13,207 nucleotides of DNA from Rickettsiales bacterium (GTDB lineage: Bacteria; Pseudomonadota; Alphaproteobacteria; Rickettsiales; UBA3002). The notes under the pieces were generated by a model. That model ran no database searches. It worked only from the letters and a program-made list of their open reading frames with translations, and had not been told where the DNA came from. Below are positions 6,850 through 13,194 of the stretch, in pieces. The first letter of the stretch is position 1. Every line of letters begins with the position of its first letter. Made by a program: the position numbers and the translations under genes. The stretch lies in the NCBI GenBank assembly GCA_947441895.1, contig CANEUT010000031.1:1-13207 (forward strand), written 5' to 3'.

Positions 6850-7596
6850 CTAGAAGGCAAATTCATAGCCAATTTCTAAGCGTGCGGCATTATCGGCCGC
6901 ATTGTTACCCAACCCCCAAAAGTAACCCACCGTATATTCTACTTCGCCATTATTGGTGTGAAACAGGTCGCCCGTGAGAATTGGTCCCACATAATGGGCA
7001 TGTTGATTGCCCTTATCCAGCTTGTTCAGCTTGCCATAATCGGCGTGCCATTCAAGGCCAGGGCTAATATATTCGTTGATTTTATGGCTGCCTTGCAGCG
7101 CTGTTTCCACAGCTAGGCCGCTTTCACTATGATTGCCCACTTCTTTCGCAAAACCTAAATTGAACACTACCTGCGTTGAGCCCAATTTTTTTGATGCCAG
7201 CCATTTTGCTTCAATTTCATTGGTTTTATTGCTTTGTGTGGCTTGTAAATATTCAGCCTTAATACCGGTGTTCAGCCACCAATCACCTTGTTCGGTGACC
7301 ATATATTGGGCTTCCGCGCCATAGGCGTTAAAAATATGCTTATCGCCCGATGCGCGGGCTGATTTGCCTTCGAAGCCAAGCAGCAAGCGATCCGTCACGC
7401 CATATTCAATTTCATAGGTGTGCGATTGTTTGTTGTTGAGCAATTTTTTGTTATCGCCATAGCGTGTCCCGGAATATTCAATTTCCGCCACCCCTTTGGT
7501 TACCGTGGGGCTGCTTATTTTACCAACGCCGGCATAAGTGGCGCTGCTTGCCAGCATGGTGGTGGCACAAGTGAATAAAAGGAAACGTGAAGTCAT
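6850..7596 (-). CDS. Predicted outer-membrane beta-barrel protein, probably iron-regulated
   Basis: The 248-residue product starts with a classic Sec signal peptide, MTSRFLLFTCATTMLASSAT, followed by YA and a likely cleavage before GVGK. The mature part alternates polar and aromatic residues in short beta-strand-like segments (for example THTYEIEYGVTDRLLLGFEG and GEVEYTVGYFWGLG). It ends in LEIGYEFAF; a terminal Phe is the usual BAM recognition signal of outer-membrane barrels. I cannot assign a specific transporter family. The start at 7596 is chosen because it gives the signal peptide and has AAGG upstream; the open frame extends 24 codons further, to 7668, across the regulatory palindrome. 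A Fur-box-like sequence 27 bp upstream suggests repression by iron. The product could be a small porin or metal-related barrel. Confidence 0.8.
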   Translation of the reverse strand: MTSRFLLFTCATTMLASSATYAGVGKISSPTVTKGVAEIEYSGTRYGDNKKLLNNKQSHTYEIEYGVTDRLLLGFEGKSARASGDKHIFNAYGAEAQYMVTEQGDWWLNTGIKAEYLQATQSNKTNEIEAKWLASKKLGSTQVVFNLGFAKEVGNHSESGLAVETALQGSHKINEYISPGLEWHADYGKLNKLDKGNQHAHYVGPILTGDLFHTNNGEVEYTVGYFWGLGNNAADNAARLEIGYEFAF

Positions 7597-7620
7597 GATG
7601 TAAGCCTTTTTATCAATATT

Positions 7621-7639
7621 ATTAAGAATCATTCTCAAT
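7621..7639 (-). promoter_or_regulatory. Fur-box-like operator before the outer-membrane protein gene
   Basis: ATTAAGAATCATTCTCAAT reads on the minus strand as a near-palindrome around TGAGAATGATTCTTA. That core matches the 7-1-7 Fur consensus TGATAATGATTATCA at 12 of 15 positions. It sits 27 bp before the ATG of the outer-membrane barrel gene and overlaps a TTGAGA that could serve as its -35 box. This is the position for iron-dependent repression. It is also about 95 bp from the divergent L,D-transpeptidase start, which it could influence. Confidence 0.55.
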
Positions 7640-7730
7640 AAATGCGTGTTTAATGGTATCAGCAACATTGTTCAAGAAAACAATAGGGCTTATGAATAAA
7701 TGGGTTGTTGCAACGGAAGGGGCTGCGCGA

Positions 7731-8246
7731 ATGGCGATGATTGAAACAATACGGGTGATGGATCACAACATGCTGCTGGCCGATGGTGAAACCTATCCAT
7801 GCACCATTGGTCGCGCTGGCATTGCGACGGCGGGTCAGAAGCGTGAGGGTGATCTAAAAACCCCAACCGGCAGCTTCGCCATGCGGTGCTGCTATTTTCG
7901 GCCCGATAGGGTGGTGCCCCCACCAAGCGGCCTGAAAATGATCGAGCTTTCGCGTAACGATGGCTGGTGCGATGATCCTGCGCATCCGCACTATAATCAA
8001 TTTGTGAAACTGCCGTTTGAAGCCAGTCATGAAAAGCTATGGCGTGATGACCATATCTACGATCTCATCATTCCGCTGGGCTATAACGATGATCCGGTGG
8101 TACCCGCGCTGGGCAGCGCCATTTTCATGCATATCATGCGACCCGATGGCCTGTGCACCGAAGGTTGCGTGGCGCTGGCAAAGCATGAATTGCTCAGCTT
8201 GTTGACTCGTTTTTCGCCGCAAACGCGGGTGGTGATTCTTGGGTAG
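7731..8246 (+). CDS. L,D-transpeptidase (YkuD domain) family protein
   Basis: Proteins of this family use a catalytic cysteine to form 3-3 peptidoglycan cross-links or to attach proteins to the wall; some stand-alone forms have other or unknown roles. The catalytic motif is visible as HIMRPDGLCTEGCVAL (134-149), with His134 and nucleophile Cys146; the usual Ser before Gly-Cys is replaced by Glu (TEGC), as in one common proteobacterial subgroup. KREGDLKTPTGSF (37-49) is the other family signature. I place the start at 7731 because GGAAGGGG lies 8 bases before it and the product (171 residues) then begins at the domain. Upstream ATGs at 7653 and 7692 lack such sites. From this start there is no signal peptide, so the route to the periplasm is unclear; the longer versions do not add a clear one either. 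Confidence 0.88.
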   Translation: MAMIETIRVMDHNMLLADGETYPCTIGRAGIATAGQKREGDLKTPTGSFAMRCCYFRPDRVVPPPSGLKMIELSRNDGWCDDPAHPHYNQFVKLPFEASHEKLWRDDHIYDLIIPLGYNDDPVVPALGSAIFMHIMRPDGLCTEGCVALAKHELLSLLTRFSPQTRVVILG

Positions 8247-8247
8247 T

Positions 8248-8329
8248 TGTCACCCCGGCGAAGGCCGGGGGCACGCCAAGGCAGGTGCATGTCGCGTGGT
8301 ATGGATGCCAAGCCTGCGCTGGCATGACA
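8248..8329. repeat. TGTCA-bounded palindromic repeat
   Basis: The unit starts TGTCAC one base after the transpeptidase stop and ends GGCATGACA. It contains a perfect CCCCGGC/GCCGGGG hairpin (8253-8270, loop GAAG) and a second imperfect stem, ATGCCA/TGGCAT (8304-8325). It resembles the repeat at 1345-1405. It separates the transpeptidase from nadA, and its last bases appear to serve as the nadA -35 element. Confidence 0.8.
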
Positions 8330-8353
8330 GTTGCTTTTGCGCCGAATTATACT
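8324..8353 (+). promoter_or_regulatory. Likely sigma-70 promoter of nadA
   Basis: ATGACA (8324-8329, 5 of 6 to TTGACA) and TATACT (8348-8353, 5 of 6 to TATAAT) are 18 bp apart. The expected transcription start, near 8360, is only about 5 bases before the nadA ATG. That fits the absence of a Shine-Dalgarno there and suggests a nearly leaderless message. The -35 box is the terminal part of the palindromic repeat. Confidence 0.5.
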
Positions 8354-8364
8354 AGATAACCACT

Positions 8365-9369
8365 ATGACAAACCTAGAAACATCCAACCAGAAACGCCCC
8401 ATTCCCTCGAATCTCGAGGAAGAAATTCTACGCCTGAAGCGCGAGATGAATGCGGTGATTCTGGCGCATTATTATCAGGATGATGATATTCAGGATATTG
8501 CCGACATCATTGGTGATTCGCTGGAGCTGGCGCGTCGCGCGTCGGAAACAACGGCGGATGTAATTGTGTTCTGCGGCGTGAAATTCATGGCCGAAGGCGC
8601 GAAAATTCTGAACCCTACCAAAAAAGTGCTGCTGCCTGATTTGAAGGCTGGTTGCTCGCTGGAAACATCCTGCCCGCCCGATAAATTCTCGGCATTCAAA
8701 CAAAAACACCCCGATCATTTGGTGGTGACGTATATCAACTGCTCGGCAGAAATTAAGGCGCTCAGCGATATCATCGTCACCTCGAGCAATGCTGAAACGA
8801 TTATTAATTCGCTGCCCGCTGATCAAAAAATCATCTTCGCGCCTGATAAATTTTTGGGCGGCTACCTCAACAAAAAAACCGGCCGCAACATGGTGCTGTG
8901 GAATGGATCATGCCTGGTGCATGAACGTTTTTCCGAACGCGAATTGATTAAGCTAAAAACGCATTACCCCGCCGCTCACACCATTGCCCACCCTGAATGT
9001 CCGGAAGCGCTGCTCGCCCATGCCGATTACATCGGCTCAACCTCGGGTTTGCTCACCTTCACCGAACGCCATGCGGGTGATAGTTTTCTGGTGATGACGG
9101 AAGCGGGTATTTTGCATCAGATGAAAAAACGCTCGCCCGGCAGCACCTTCCACCCCGTGCCCGGCGCGCTGGATGGCGGCGCCTGCGTGGCCTGCAACAC
9201 CTGCCCTTATATGAAGCTGAACACCATGGAAAAACTTTACCTGTGCATGCGCGACGGCATGCCAGAGCTGACACTGCCAGCTGATTTAATGGCCGCCGCC
9301 AAACGCCCACTCGACAAAATGCTCGAGATGTCGGCGAGTATTACCAGCACGGCGATCAAACAAAATTAA
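8365..9369 (+). CDS. nadA: Quinolinate synthase A
   Basis: NadA is a cytoplasmic [4Fe-4S] enzyme that condenses iminoaspartate with dihydroxyacetone phosphate to quinolinate in de novo NAD synthesis. At 334 residues it has the expected length. Family motifs in order are ILAHYYQ (32-38), FCGVKFMAEGAKILNP (69-84), CSLETSC (97-103), YINCSAEIKALSD (123-135), APDKFLGGYL (159-168), HPEC (209-212), GSTSGL (224-229), MTEAGI (244-249) and CVACNTCPYMKLN (274-286). Cys97, Cys183 and Cys280 correspond to the three cluster ligands of the family. The start lacks a Shine-Dalgarno. The gene is convergent with the SdhA-like gene, with a hairpin repeat between them. Confidence 0.97.
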   Translation: MTNLETSNQKRPIPSNLEEEILRLKREMNAVILAHYYQDDDIQDIADIIGDSLELARRASETTADVIVFCGVKFMAEGAKILNPTKKVLLPDLKAGCSLETSCPPDKFSAFKQKHPDHLVVTYINCSAEIKALSDIIVTSSNAETIINSLPADQKIIFAPDKFLGGYLNKKTGRNMVLWNGSCLVHERFSERELIKLKTHYPAAHTIAHPECPEALLAHADYIGSTSGLLTFTERHAGDSFLVMTEAGILHQMKKRSPGSTFHPVPGALDGGACVACNTCPYMKLNTMEKLYLCMRDGMPELTLPADLMAAAKRPLDKMLEMSASITSTAIKQN

Positions 9370-9457
9370 TGTCATCCTGAACTCGTTTCAGGACTCATCC
9401 AAAATATACCGCGCCAGACGGCGCTTCGATGGATCCCCGCCTGCGCGGGGATGATGG
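9370..9457. repeat. Triple-hairpin palindromic repeat between convergent genes
   Basis: The unit starts TGTCATCCTGAA directly after the nadA stop. It holds three hairpins: TCCTGAA/TTCAGGA (9375-9393), GCGCC/GGCGC with loop AGAC (9411-9424) and ATCCCCGC/GCGGGGAT with loop CTGC (9433-9452). It lies between the stop codons of nadA and the SdhA-like gene and could act as a bidirectional transcription block, though no clear T tract is present. Confidence 0.75.
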
Positions 9458-9461
9458 ATGC

Positions 9462-11231
9462 TCAATAACGCCGAGCTTCCGGCGGAAAGCTTGGGGTGTC
9501 AGCCGCGGTGGTGAGCTGCACGTTGCGCGTGGCATAGCGAACGTCGCTCTCCCCCAATGATGTAAGTGAATGTTTCAGCCAATGTGCGTCGTCGCGGGTA
9601 GGGAAGTCATCGCGGTAATGCGCGCCACGACTTTCGGTGCGCTTCAGTGCTGCCAGCATGGTGGCGCGGGCTTGTGCCATCAGGTTTTCGGTTTCCAGCG
9701 CAGCGATTAAATCGACATTCCAGGCGAGCGATGTATCGCTCAATAAGGCTTTTTCATGCGCCAGTTTCTCCAGCATGTTGTGGCCGGTTTTCAAATCATC
9801 ACCATTCCTAAAAACCGGAGCATAATCGCGCATGGTGACCTGCATTTTTTTACGCAACGCGTGCGGTGGCATGGTGCCACGCGCATGACGCATGGCATCA
9901 AGTCGAGCAACATGCGGCTCAACATGGGTAGCAGTGTCAACAGCGGTATTTTTCTTGATATTATTCGCGGCCCAGTCGCCCGCATCTTTGCCGAACACCA
10001 CCAAATCAAGCAGTGAATTACAGCCCAGGCGATTGGCGCCGTGGCAGGCGTTGCTGGCGGCCTCGCCAATGGCCATCAGCCCGGGCACCACGCTTTCGCT
10101 GCCATCTGCCGCCACGCGCAGCACCTGACTTTGCACATTGGTGGGAATGCCGCCCATGGAATAATGCACCGTGGGCACCACTGGAATTTGCTGCGTGCGC
10201 GGGTTCAGCCCCATCAGCGTTTCGCAAATGCTGGTGATGTAGGGCAGTTTTTCCTCGAACACTGCCTGCGGCAGATGTGTTAGATCAAGAAAAACGTGAT
10301 CCGATTTTAATCCCGCACCGCGACCGGCTTTCATTTCCTGCACAATGGCGCGGGCGATCACATCGCGGCTGGCCAGTTCCATGCTGCTCGGGGCGTAATG
10401 GGTGAGGAATCGCTCGCCGCTGGCATTGCGCAAATAACCACCTTCGCCACGCGCACCTTCGGTAATCAGAATGCCCGAACCATAAAGCCCCGTGGGGTGG
10501 AATTGCACGAATTCCATATCTTGCAGCGCCAGCCCGGCGCGCAGCACCATGGCATTGCCATCGCCGGTGCATAAATTGGCGGCGGTGGTGGAATCATAGG
10601 CCTGACCATAACCGCCGGTGGCGATAATGGTCAGCGGCGCGTGGAAGGCGTGTAATTGGCCAGTGGCAATTTCTAAACACAGCACGCCGCTGCAGCTGCC
10701 ATCGCTTTCCATCAGCAAATCCAGCGCGAAGAATTCGGAATAAAACGTAATGGGGCGGGTTTGCGCGCGCTTTAACATCACCTGCATAATGGCCTGACCG
10801 GTGCGGTCTTCCGCGGCGGCAGCGCGAAACGCTGGGTCACCACCATATTCCACGGTTTGCCCACCATACGGGCGCTGATAGATGTTGCCATTCTCATCAC
10901 GCGTGAAGGGCACGCCCCAATCGGCCAGCTCGTTGATGGCGCGCGGCGCCTGCTCGCACAAACGGGCGATGGCGTCCTGGTCGCCCAGCCAGTCGCTGCC
11001 GCGCACCGTGTCATACATATGCCAGCGCCAGTCATCGGGCCCGCGTGTGCCCAGCGCCGCGTTAATGCCGCCTTGCGCCGCCATGGTGTGGCTGCGGCGC
11101 GGGTCCACCTTGCTGATGACACCCACCTTCAAATCACCCTCACCGGCAGCAATGGCTGCGCGCAGGCCAGCCCCACCCGCGCCGATAATCACGACGTCGA
11201 GTTGGTGATGAGTGAGGGGGTATGATTGCAT
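9462..11231 (-). CDS. SdhA-type flavoprotein (succinate dehydrogenase/fumarate reductase family) in the nadB slot
   Basis: By sequence this is a succinate dehydrogenase flavoprotein subunit of 589 residues. The Rossmann motif is VVIIGAGGAGLRAA (13-26). RRSHTMAAQGG (45-55) carries the covalent-FAD histidine, His48. DDWRWHMYDTVRGSDWLGDQ (66-85) and IYQRPYGGQ (117-125) are typical of SdhA. All expected active-site residues are present: His245 (QFHPTG), Arg289 (SRDV), His356 (PTVHYSMGG) and Arg401 (HGANRLG). The C-terminal TESRGAH (532-538) and the ending FPPEARRY are also SdhA-like. L-aspartate oxidase (NadB) normally lacks the covalent-FAD histidine and this C-terminal part. Oddities: no sdhB, sdhC or sdhD is nearby; the gene lies between nadA and nadC; and it reads HGANRLGCNSLLDL where a Ser usually follows RLG. 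AGGA 7 bases before the ATG supports the start. Whether it serves complex II or replaces NadB is open. Confidence 0.85.
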   Translation of the reverse strand: MQSYPLTHHQLDVVIIGAGGAGLRAAIAAGEGDLKVGVISKVDPRRSHTMAAQGGINAALGTRGPDDWRWHMYDTVRGSDWLGDQDAIARLCEQAPRAINELADWGVPFTRDENGNIYQRPYGGQTVEYGGDPAFRAAAAEDRTGQAIMQVMLKRAQTRPITFYSEFFALDLLMESDGSCSGVLCLEIATGQLHAFHAPLTIIATGGYGQAYDSTTAANLCTGDGNAMVLRAGLALQDMEFVQFHPTGLYGSGILITEGARGEGGYLRNASGERFLTHYAPSSMELASRDVIARAIVQEMKAGRGAGLKSDHVFLDLTHLPQAVFEEKLPYITSICETLMGLNPRTQQIPVVPTVHYSMGGIPTNVQSQVLRVAADGSESVVPGLMAIGEAASNACHGANRLGCNSLLDLVVFGKDAGDWAANNIKKNTAVDTATHVEPHVARLDAMRHARGTMPPHALRKKMQVTMRDYAPVFRNGDDLKTGHNMLEKLAHEKALLSDTSLAWNVDLIAALETENLMAQARATMLAALKRTESRGAHYRDDFPTRDDAHWLKHSLTSLGESDVRYATRNVQLTTAADTPSFPPEARRY

Positions 11232-11247
11232 GCTGTGTCCTGTTGAT

Positions 11248-11403
11248 TGTCATTGCGAGGAGCGTGAGCGTGTGGCAATCCAGTTCTATTGTCATTCTGA
11301 GTGAAACGAAGAATCGCACTCTCGTTTAGATCCTTCGCATTGCTCAGGATGACAAAAAAGTAAACTGGATCGCCGCGCTCACAAAAGTTCGCTCGCGATG
11401 ACG
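11248..11403. repeat. Outer palindromic repeat, interrupted by a second repeat
   Basis: The left arm begins TGTCATTGCGAGGAGCG and continues to TGGCAATCCAGTT. The right arm reads, on the minus strand, GTCATCGCGAGCG and on to GCGATCCAGTT. The arms are matching halves of one palindromic element, separated by another element at 11290-11354. It fills most of the divergent gap between the SdhA-like gene and nadC. Confidence 0.8.
11290..11354. repeat. Inner palindromic repeat inserted in the outer one
   Basis: The unit starts TGTCATTCTGAG and ends CTCAGGATGACA. Its internal arms GAAACGAAGAATC and, on the minus strand, AATGCGAAGGATC also match. It is a distinct TGTCAT-bounded type, sitting between CCAGTTCTAT and AAGTAAACTGG of the outer repeat. 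Confidence 0.8.
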
Positions 11404-11433
11404 ATAAAGTTAAATAGTGAGAGAACAACGCTT

Positions 11434-12270
11434 ATGCAATCGTCCTTCGATATTGAAGAGTTTTTGGTCAACGCCCTGTCGGAAGATGTGGGCGAGGGCG
11501 ATATTACCAGCAACGCAACCATTGGGCGCGACGTGAAGGCCGCCTTTGCCTTCAATGCCCGCGAAAAACTGGTGGTTGCCGGGCTTGTTCACCTGCCCAT
11601 GATATTCGCGTTGTTGAATTCGACCATGAAAGTGAAATTGCTGGTGGCAGATGGCGATTTGGTGGCTGCCGGCACCAGCCTTGCCACGGTGGAAGGCCCG
11701 GCGCGGGCGTTGCTGGCGGCGGAACGCACGGCGCTGAACCTGCTTCAGCAGCTTTCCGGCGTGGCAACACTTACCCGCGCTTATGTCGATGCGGTGGCGG
11801 GCACCAACGCCAAAATTTTTGATACGCGCAAAACCATTCCCGGCCTGCGTGATTTGCAGAAATACGCCGTGCGCTGTGGCGGCGGCAATAACCACCGCAT
11901 GGGGCTCTATGATGCGGTGCTGATTAAAGATAACCACATTGCCGTGGCGGGTGGCGTGGCGGCGGCGGTGAAGGCCGCGCGTTCGCAAGTGAAGCCCGAC
12001 ATTGCCATTCAGGTGGAGTGCGACACGCTGGAGCAACTGAGCGAAGCGCTGGAAGCCAAAGTAAATAGCGTGCTGCTCGACAATATGGATAACGCCACGT
12101 TGAAAGAGTGCGCGGCGCGCTGCAAAGCGGCGGGCGTCATCAGCGAAGCATCGGGCAATGTGAATTTGCAAACCGTGCGCGCCATTGCCGAAACGGGGGT
12201 TGACCGCATTTCCGTCGGCAAACTCACCCATTCCGCCGTGGCGGTGGATATTGGGTTGGATGAAGTATGA
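11434..12270 (+). CDS. nadC: Nicotinate-nucleotide pyrophosphorylase (quinolinate phosphoribosyltransferase)
   Basis: NadC converts quinolinate and PRPP to nicotinate mononucleotide, CO2 and pyrophosphate in NAD synthesis. From the ATG at 11434 the product has 278 residues, the usual length. Motifs are EDVGEGDITS (17-26), ERTALNLLQQLSGVAT (97-112), DTRKTIPGLR (130-139), KYAVRCGGGNNHRMGL (143-158) and LIKDNHI (163-169). VECDTLEQ (194-201), LLDNM (214-218), EASGNV (238-243) and TGVDRISVGKLTHS (254-267) complete the family pattern. A start at 11398 would add 12 residues encoded partly by the palindromic repeat and is rejected. The ribosome binding site is weak (GAGAG about 11 bases upstream). 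The stop overlaps the next start. Confidence 0.97.
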   Translation: MQSSFDIEEFLVNALSEDVGEGDITSNATIGRDVKAAFAFNAREKLVVAGLVHLPMIFALLNSTMKVKLLVADGDLVAAGTSLATVEGPARALLAAERTALNLLQQLSGVATLTRAYVDAVAGTNAKIFDTRKTIPGLRDLQKYAVRCGGGNNHRMGLYDAVLIKDNHIAVAGGVAAAVKAARSQVKPDIAIQVECDTLEQLSEALEAKVNSVLLDNMDNATLKECAARCKAAGVISEASGNVNLQTVRAIAETGVDRISVGKLTHSAVAVDIGLDEV

Positions 12271-12668
12271 AGCTTAGAAAAATTCTTAAATACATTTTGA
12301 TTAGCCTCTTGGGCCTACTTTTATTATTTTTTATGCTTCTTGCTGGTTTATTTTATTTAACGGTATATGCGCCGTTTCAATGGGAGCGATTTAATCAAGA
12401 AAAATGGCTTGCCCACAAACAGTTAGGCAACAATGACTTTTTATGTACGCGAGGACCGATGGTATTTAGCTTGCGGCATTCTTACTTAACAAAAAATCTT
12501 GATCGCGAAGCAGTATTAAAACTGCTTGGCGAGGCGGATTATAAAACTGACGGCTGTTTAGAATACCTACTCGGAATGTGTAGTGGGCTAGGCATTGACT
12601 ACGATGGTCTTGTGATTTGCTTTGATGAAACAAATCACGTGACACACACGTATACGCAGCAGCACTAA
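12267..12668 (+). CDS. Small single-span membrane protein, unknown function
   Basis: The 133-residue product has a Lys/Arg-rich N-terminus (MKLRKILKYI) and one long hydrophobic helix at about 10-33; the rest would face the periplasm. The C-terminal part (SYLTKNLDREAVLKLLGEAD at 72-91, then YLLGMCSGLGIDYDGLVICFD) looks like the small two-helix BamE/SmpA-like fold found in many short lipoproteins and membrane-anchored proteins. That is a shape resemblance, not a firm assignment. The start overlaps the nadC stop as ATGA, so it is translated by coupling with nadC. The coding sequence is strikingly AT-rich beside its neighbours, which points to acquisition by transfer. It ends 1 bp from the convergent MucR-like gene. 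Confidence 0.72.
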   Translation: MKLRKILKYILISLLGLLLLFFMLLAGLFYLTVYAPFQWERFNQEKWLAHKQLGNNDFLCTRGPMVFSLRHSYLTKNLDREAVLKLLGEADYKTDGCLEYLLGMCSGLGIDYDGLVICFDETNHVTHTYTQQH

Positions 12669-12669
12669 A

Positions 12670-13194
12670 TCAACGCATTCCAGCGACGGTAGCGGCGTTC
12701 AAACGCTTGGCCACGGTTGGCATACCACGCTTGCCCAAGCCAATTTTCTTGGCAAGGTTGCTGCGCACCACGGCATAATTCGGCGCTACCATGGGGTAGG
12801 TGGCGGGCAAATCCCAGCGAGCGCGATATTCTTCCGGCGTCATGTGATACGTCGTTTTCAAATAACGCTTCAGCATTTTCACGCGTTTACCATCTTCCAA
12901 ACACACAATATAATCAGCCTTCACCGATTCTTCGACCGAGACCGATGGGCTGCGGCGCGAGGCGCGAGCCGATTGGCTGCTGGCTTCTGCCATGCCTTGT
13001 TCAGCCAGACCGCGCAGGGTGGCGAACACATCGGCGGTGAGGGCGTTTAAATTCACGGCTTGTTCGGCGCGGTTCACTAAATAGGCGCTGACAATTTGCG
13101 ACGTGGCGGCAATGAGGTTATCCATCGACACCGGAGTGACGGAAGCGCGCGGCGTCGATGACGCGAGCGAAAGCGAAGCAGATGCGGATTTCAT
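12670..13194 (-). CDS. Ros/MucR family transcriptional regulator with degenerate zinc site
   Basis: MucR/Ros proteins bind AT-rich DNA and regulate surface polysaccharide, motility and host-interaction genes in alphaproteobacteria. The N-terminal half carries the usual oligomerisation segment (IAATSQIVSAYLVNRA, 28-43). The DNA-binding core is very clear: DYIVCLEDGKRVKMLKRYL (94-112), HMTPEEYRARWDLP (117-130), YPMVAPNYA (133-141) and LAKKIGLG (147-154). In Ros the zinc ligands are Cys-Cys-His-His. Here only the first, Cys98, is kept; the other three positions read Asp101, Tyr111 and Tyr116. A Ser/Ala-rich 23-residue N-terminal extension precedes the conserved part, so a start at the internal ATG at 13125 is possible, though neither site has a strong Shine-Dalgarno. 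Upstream sequence lies outside the window. Confidence 0.9.
   Translation of the reverse strand: MKSASASLSLASSTPRASVTPVSMDNLIAATSQIVSAYLVNRAEQAVNLNALTADVFATLRGLAEQGMAEASSQSARASRRSPSVSVEESVKADYIVCLEDGKRVKMLKRYLKTTYHMTPEEYRARWDLPATYPMVAPNYAVVRSNLAKKIGLGKRGMPTVAKRLNAATVAGMR

Noticed and set aside
7597..7668. N-terminal extension of the outer-membrane protein to 7668
   Set aside because: It would place 24 residues before a perfect signal peptide and run across the Fur-like operator.
7653..7730. Earlier starts (7653, 7692) of the L,D-transpeptidase
   Set aside because: Neither has a ribosome binding site or adds a clear signal peptide, whereas GGAAGGGG precedes the ATG at 7731 at ideal spacing.
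9462..11231. Annotating the flavoprotein as L-aspartate oxidase NadB because of its neighbours
   Set aside because: The sequence is SdhA-type: covalent-FAD His48, DDWRWHMYDTVRGSDW, IYQRPYGG and the SdhA C-terminus. Context alone does not justify the nadB name; it is kept as a hypothesis.
11398..11433. Earlier nadC start at 11398
   Set aside because: The added codons begin inside the right arm of the palindromic repeat and NadC proteins normally begin close to the EDVGEGD motif, as given by the ATG at 11434.
11410..12231. 273-residue minus-strand open frame opposite nadC
   Set aside because: Antisense shadow of nadC; His/Arg-rich composition typical of reverse-strand frames in GC-rich genes, no motifs.
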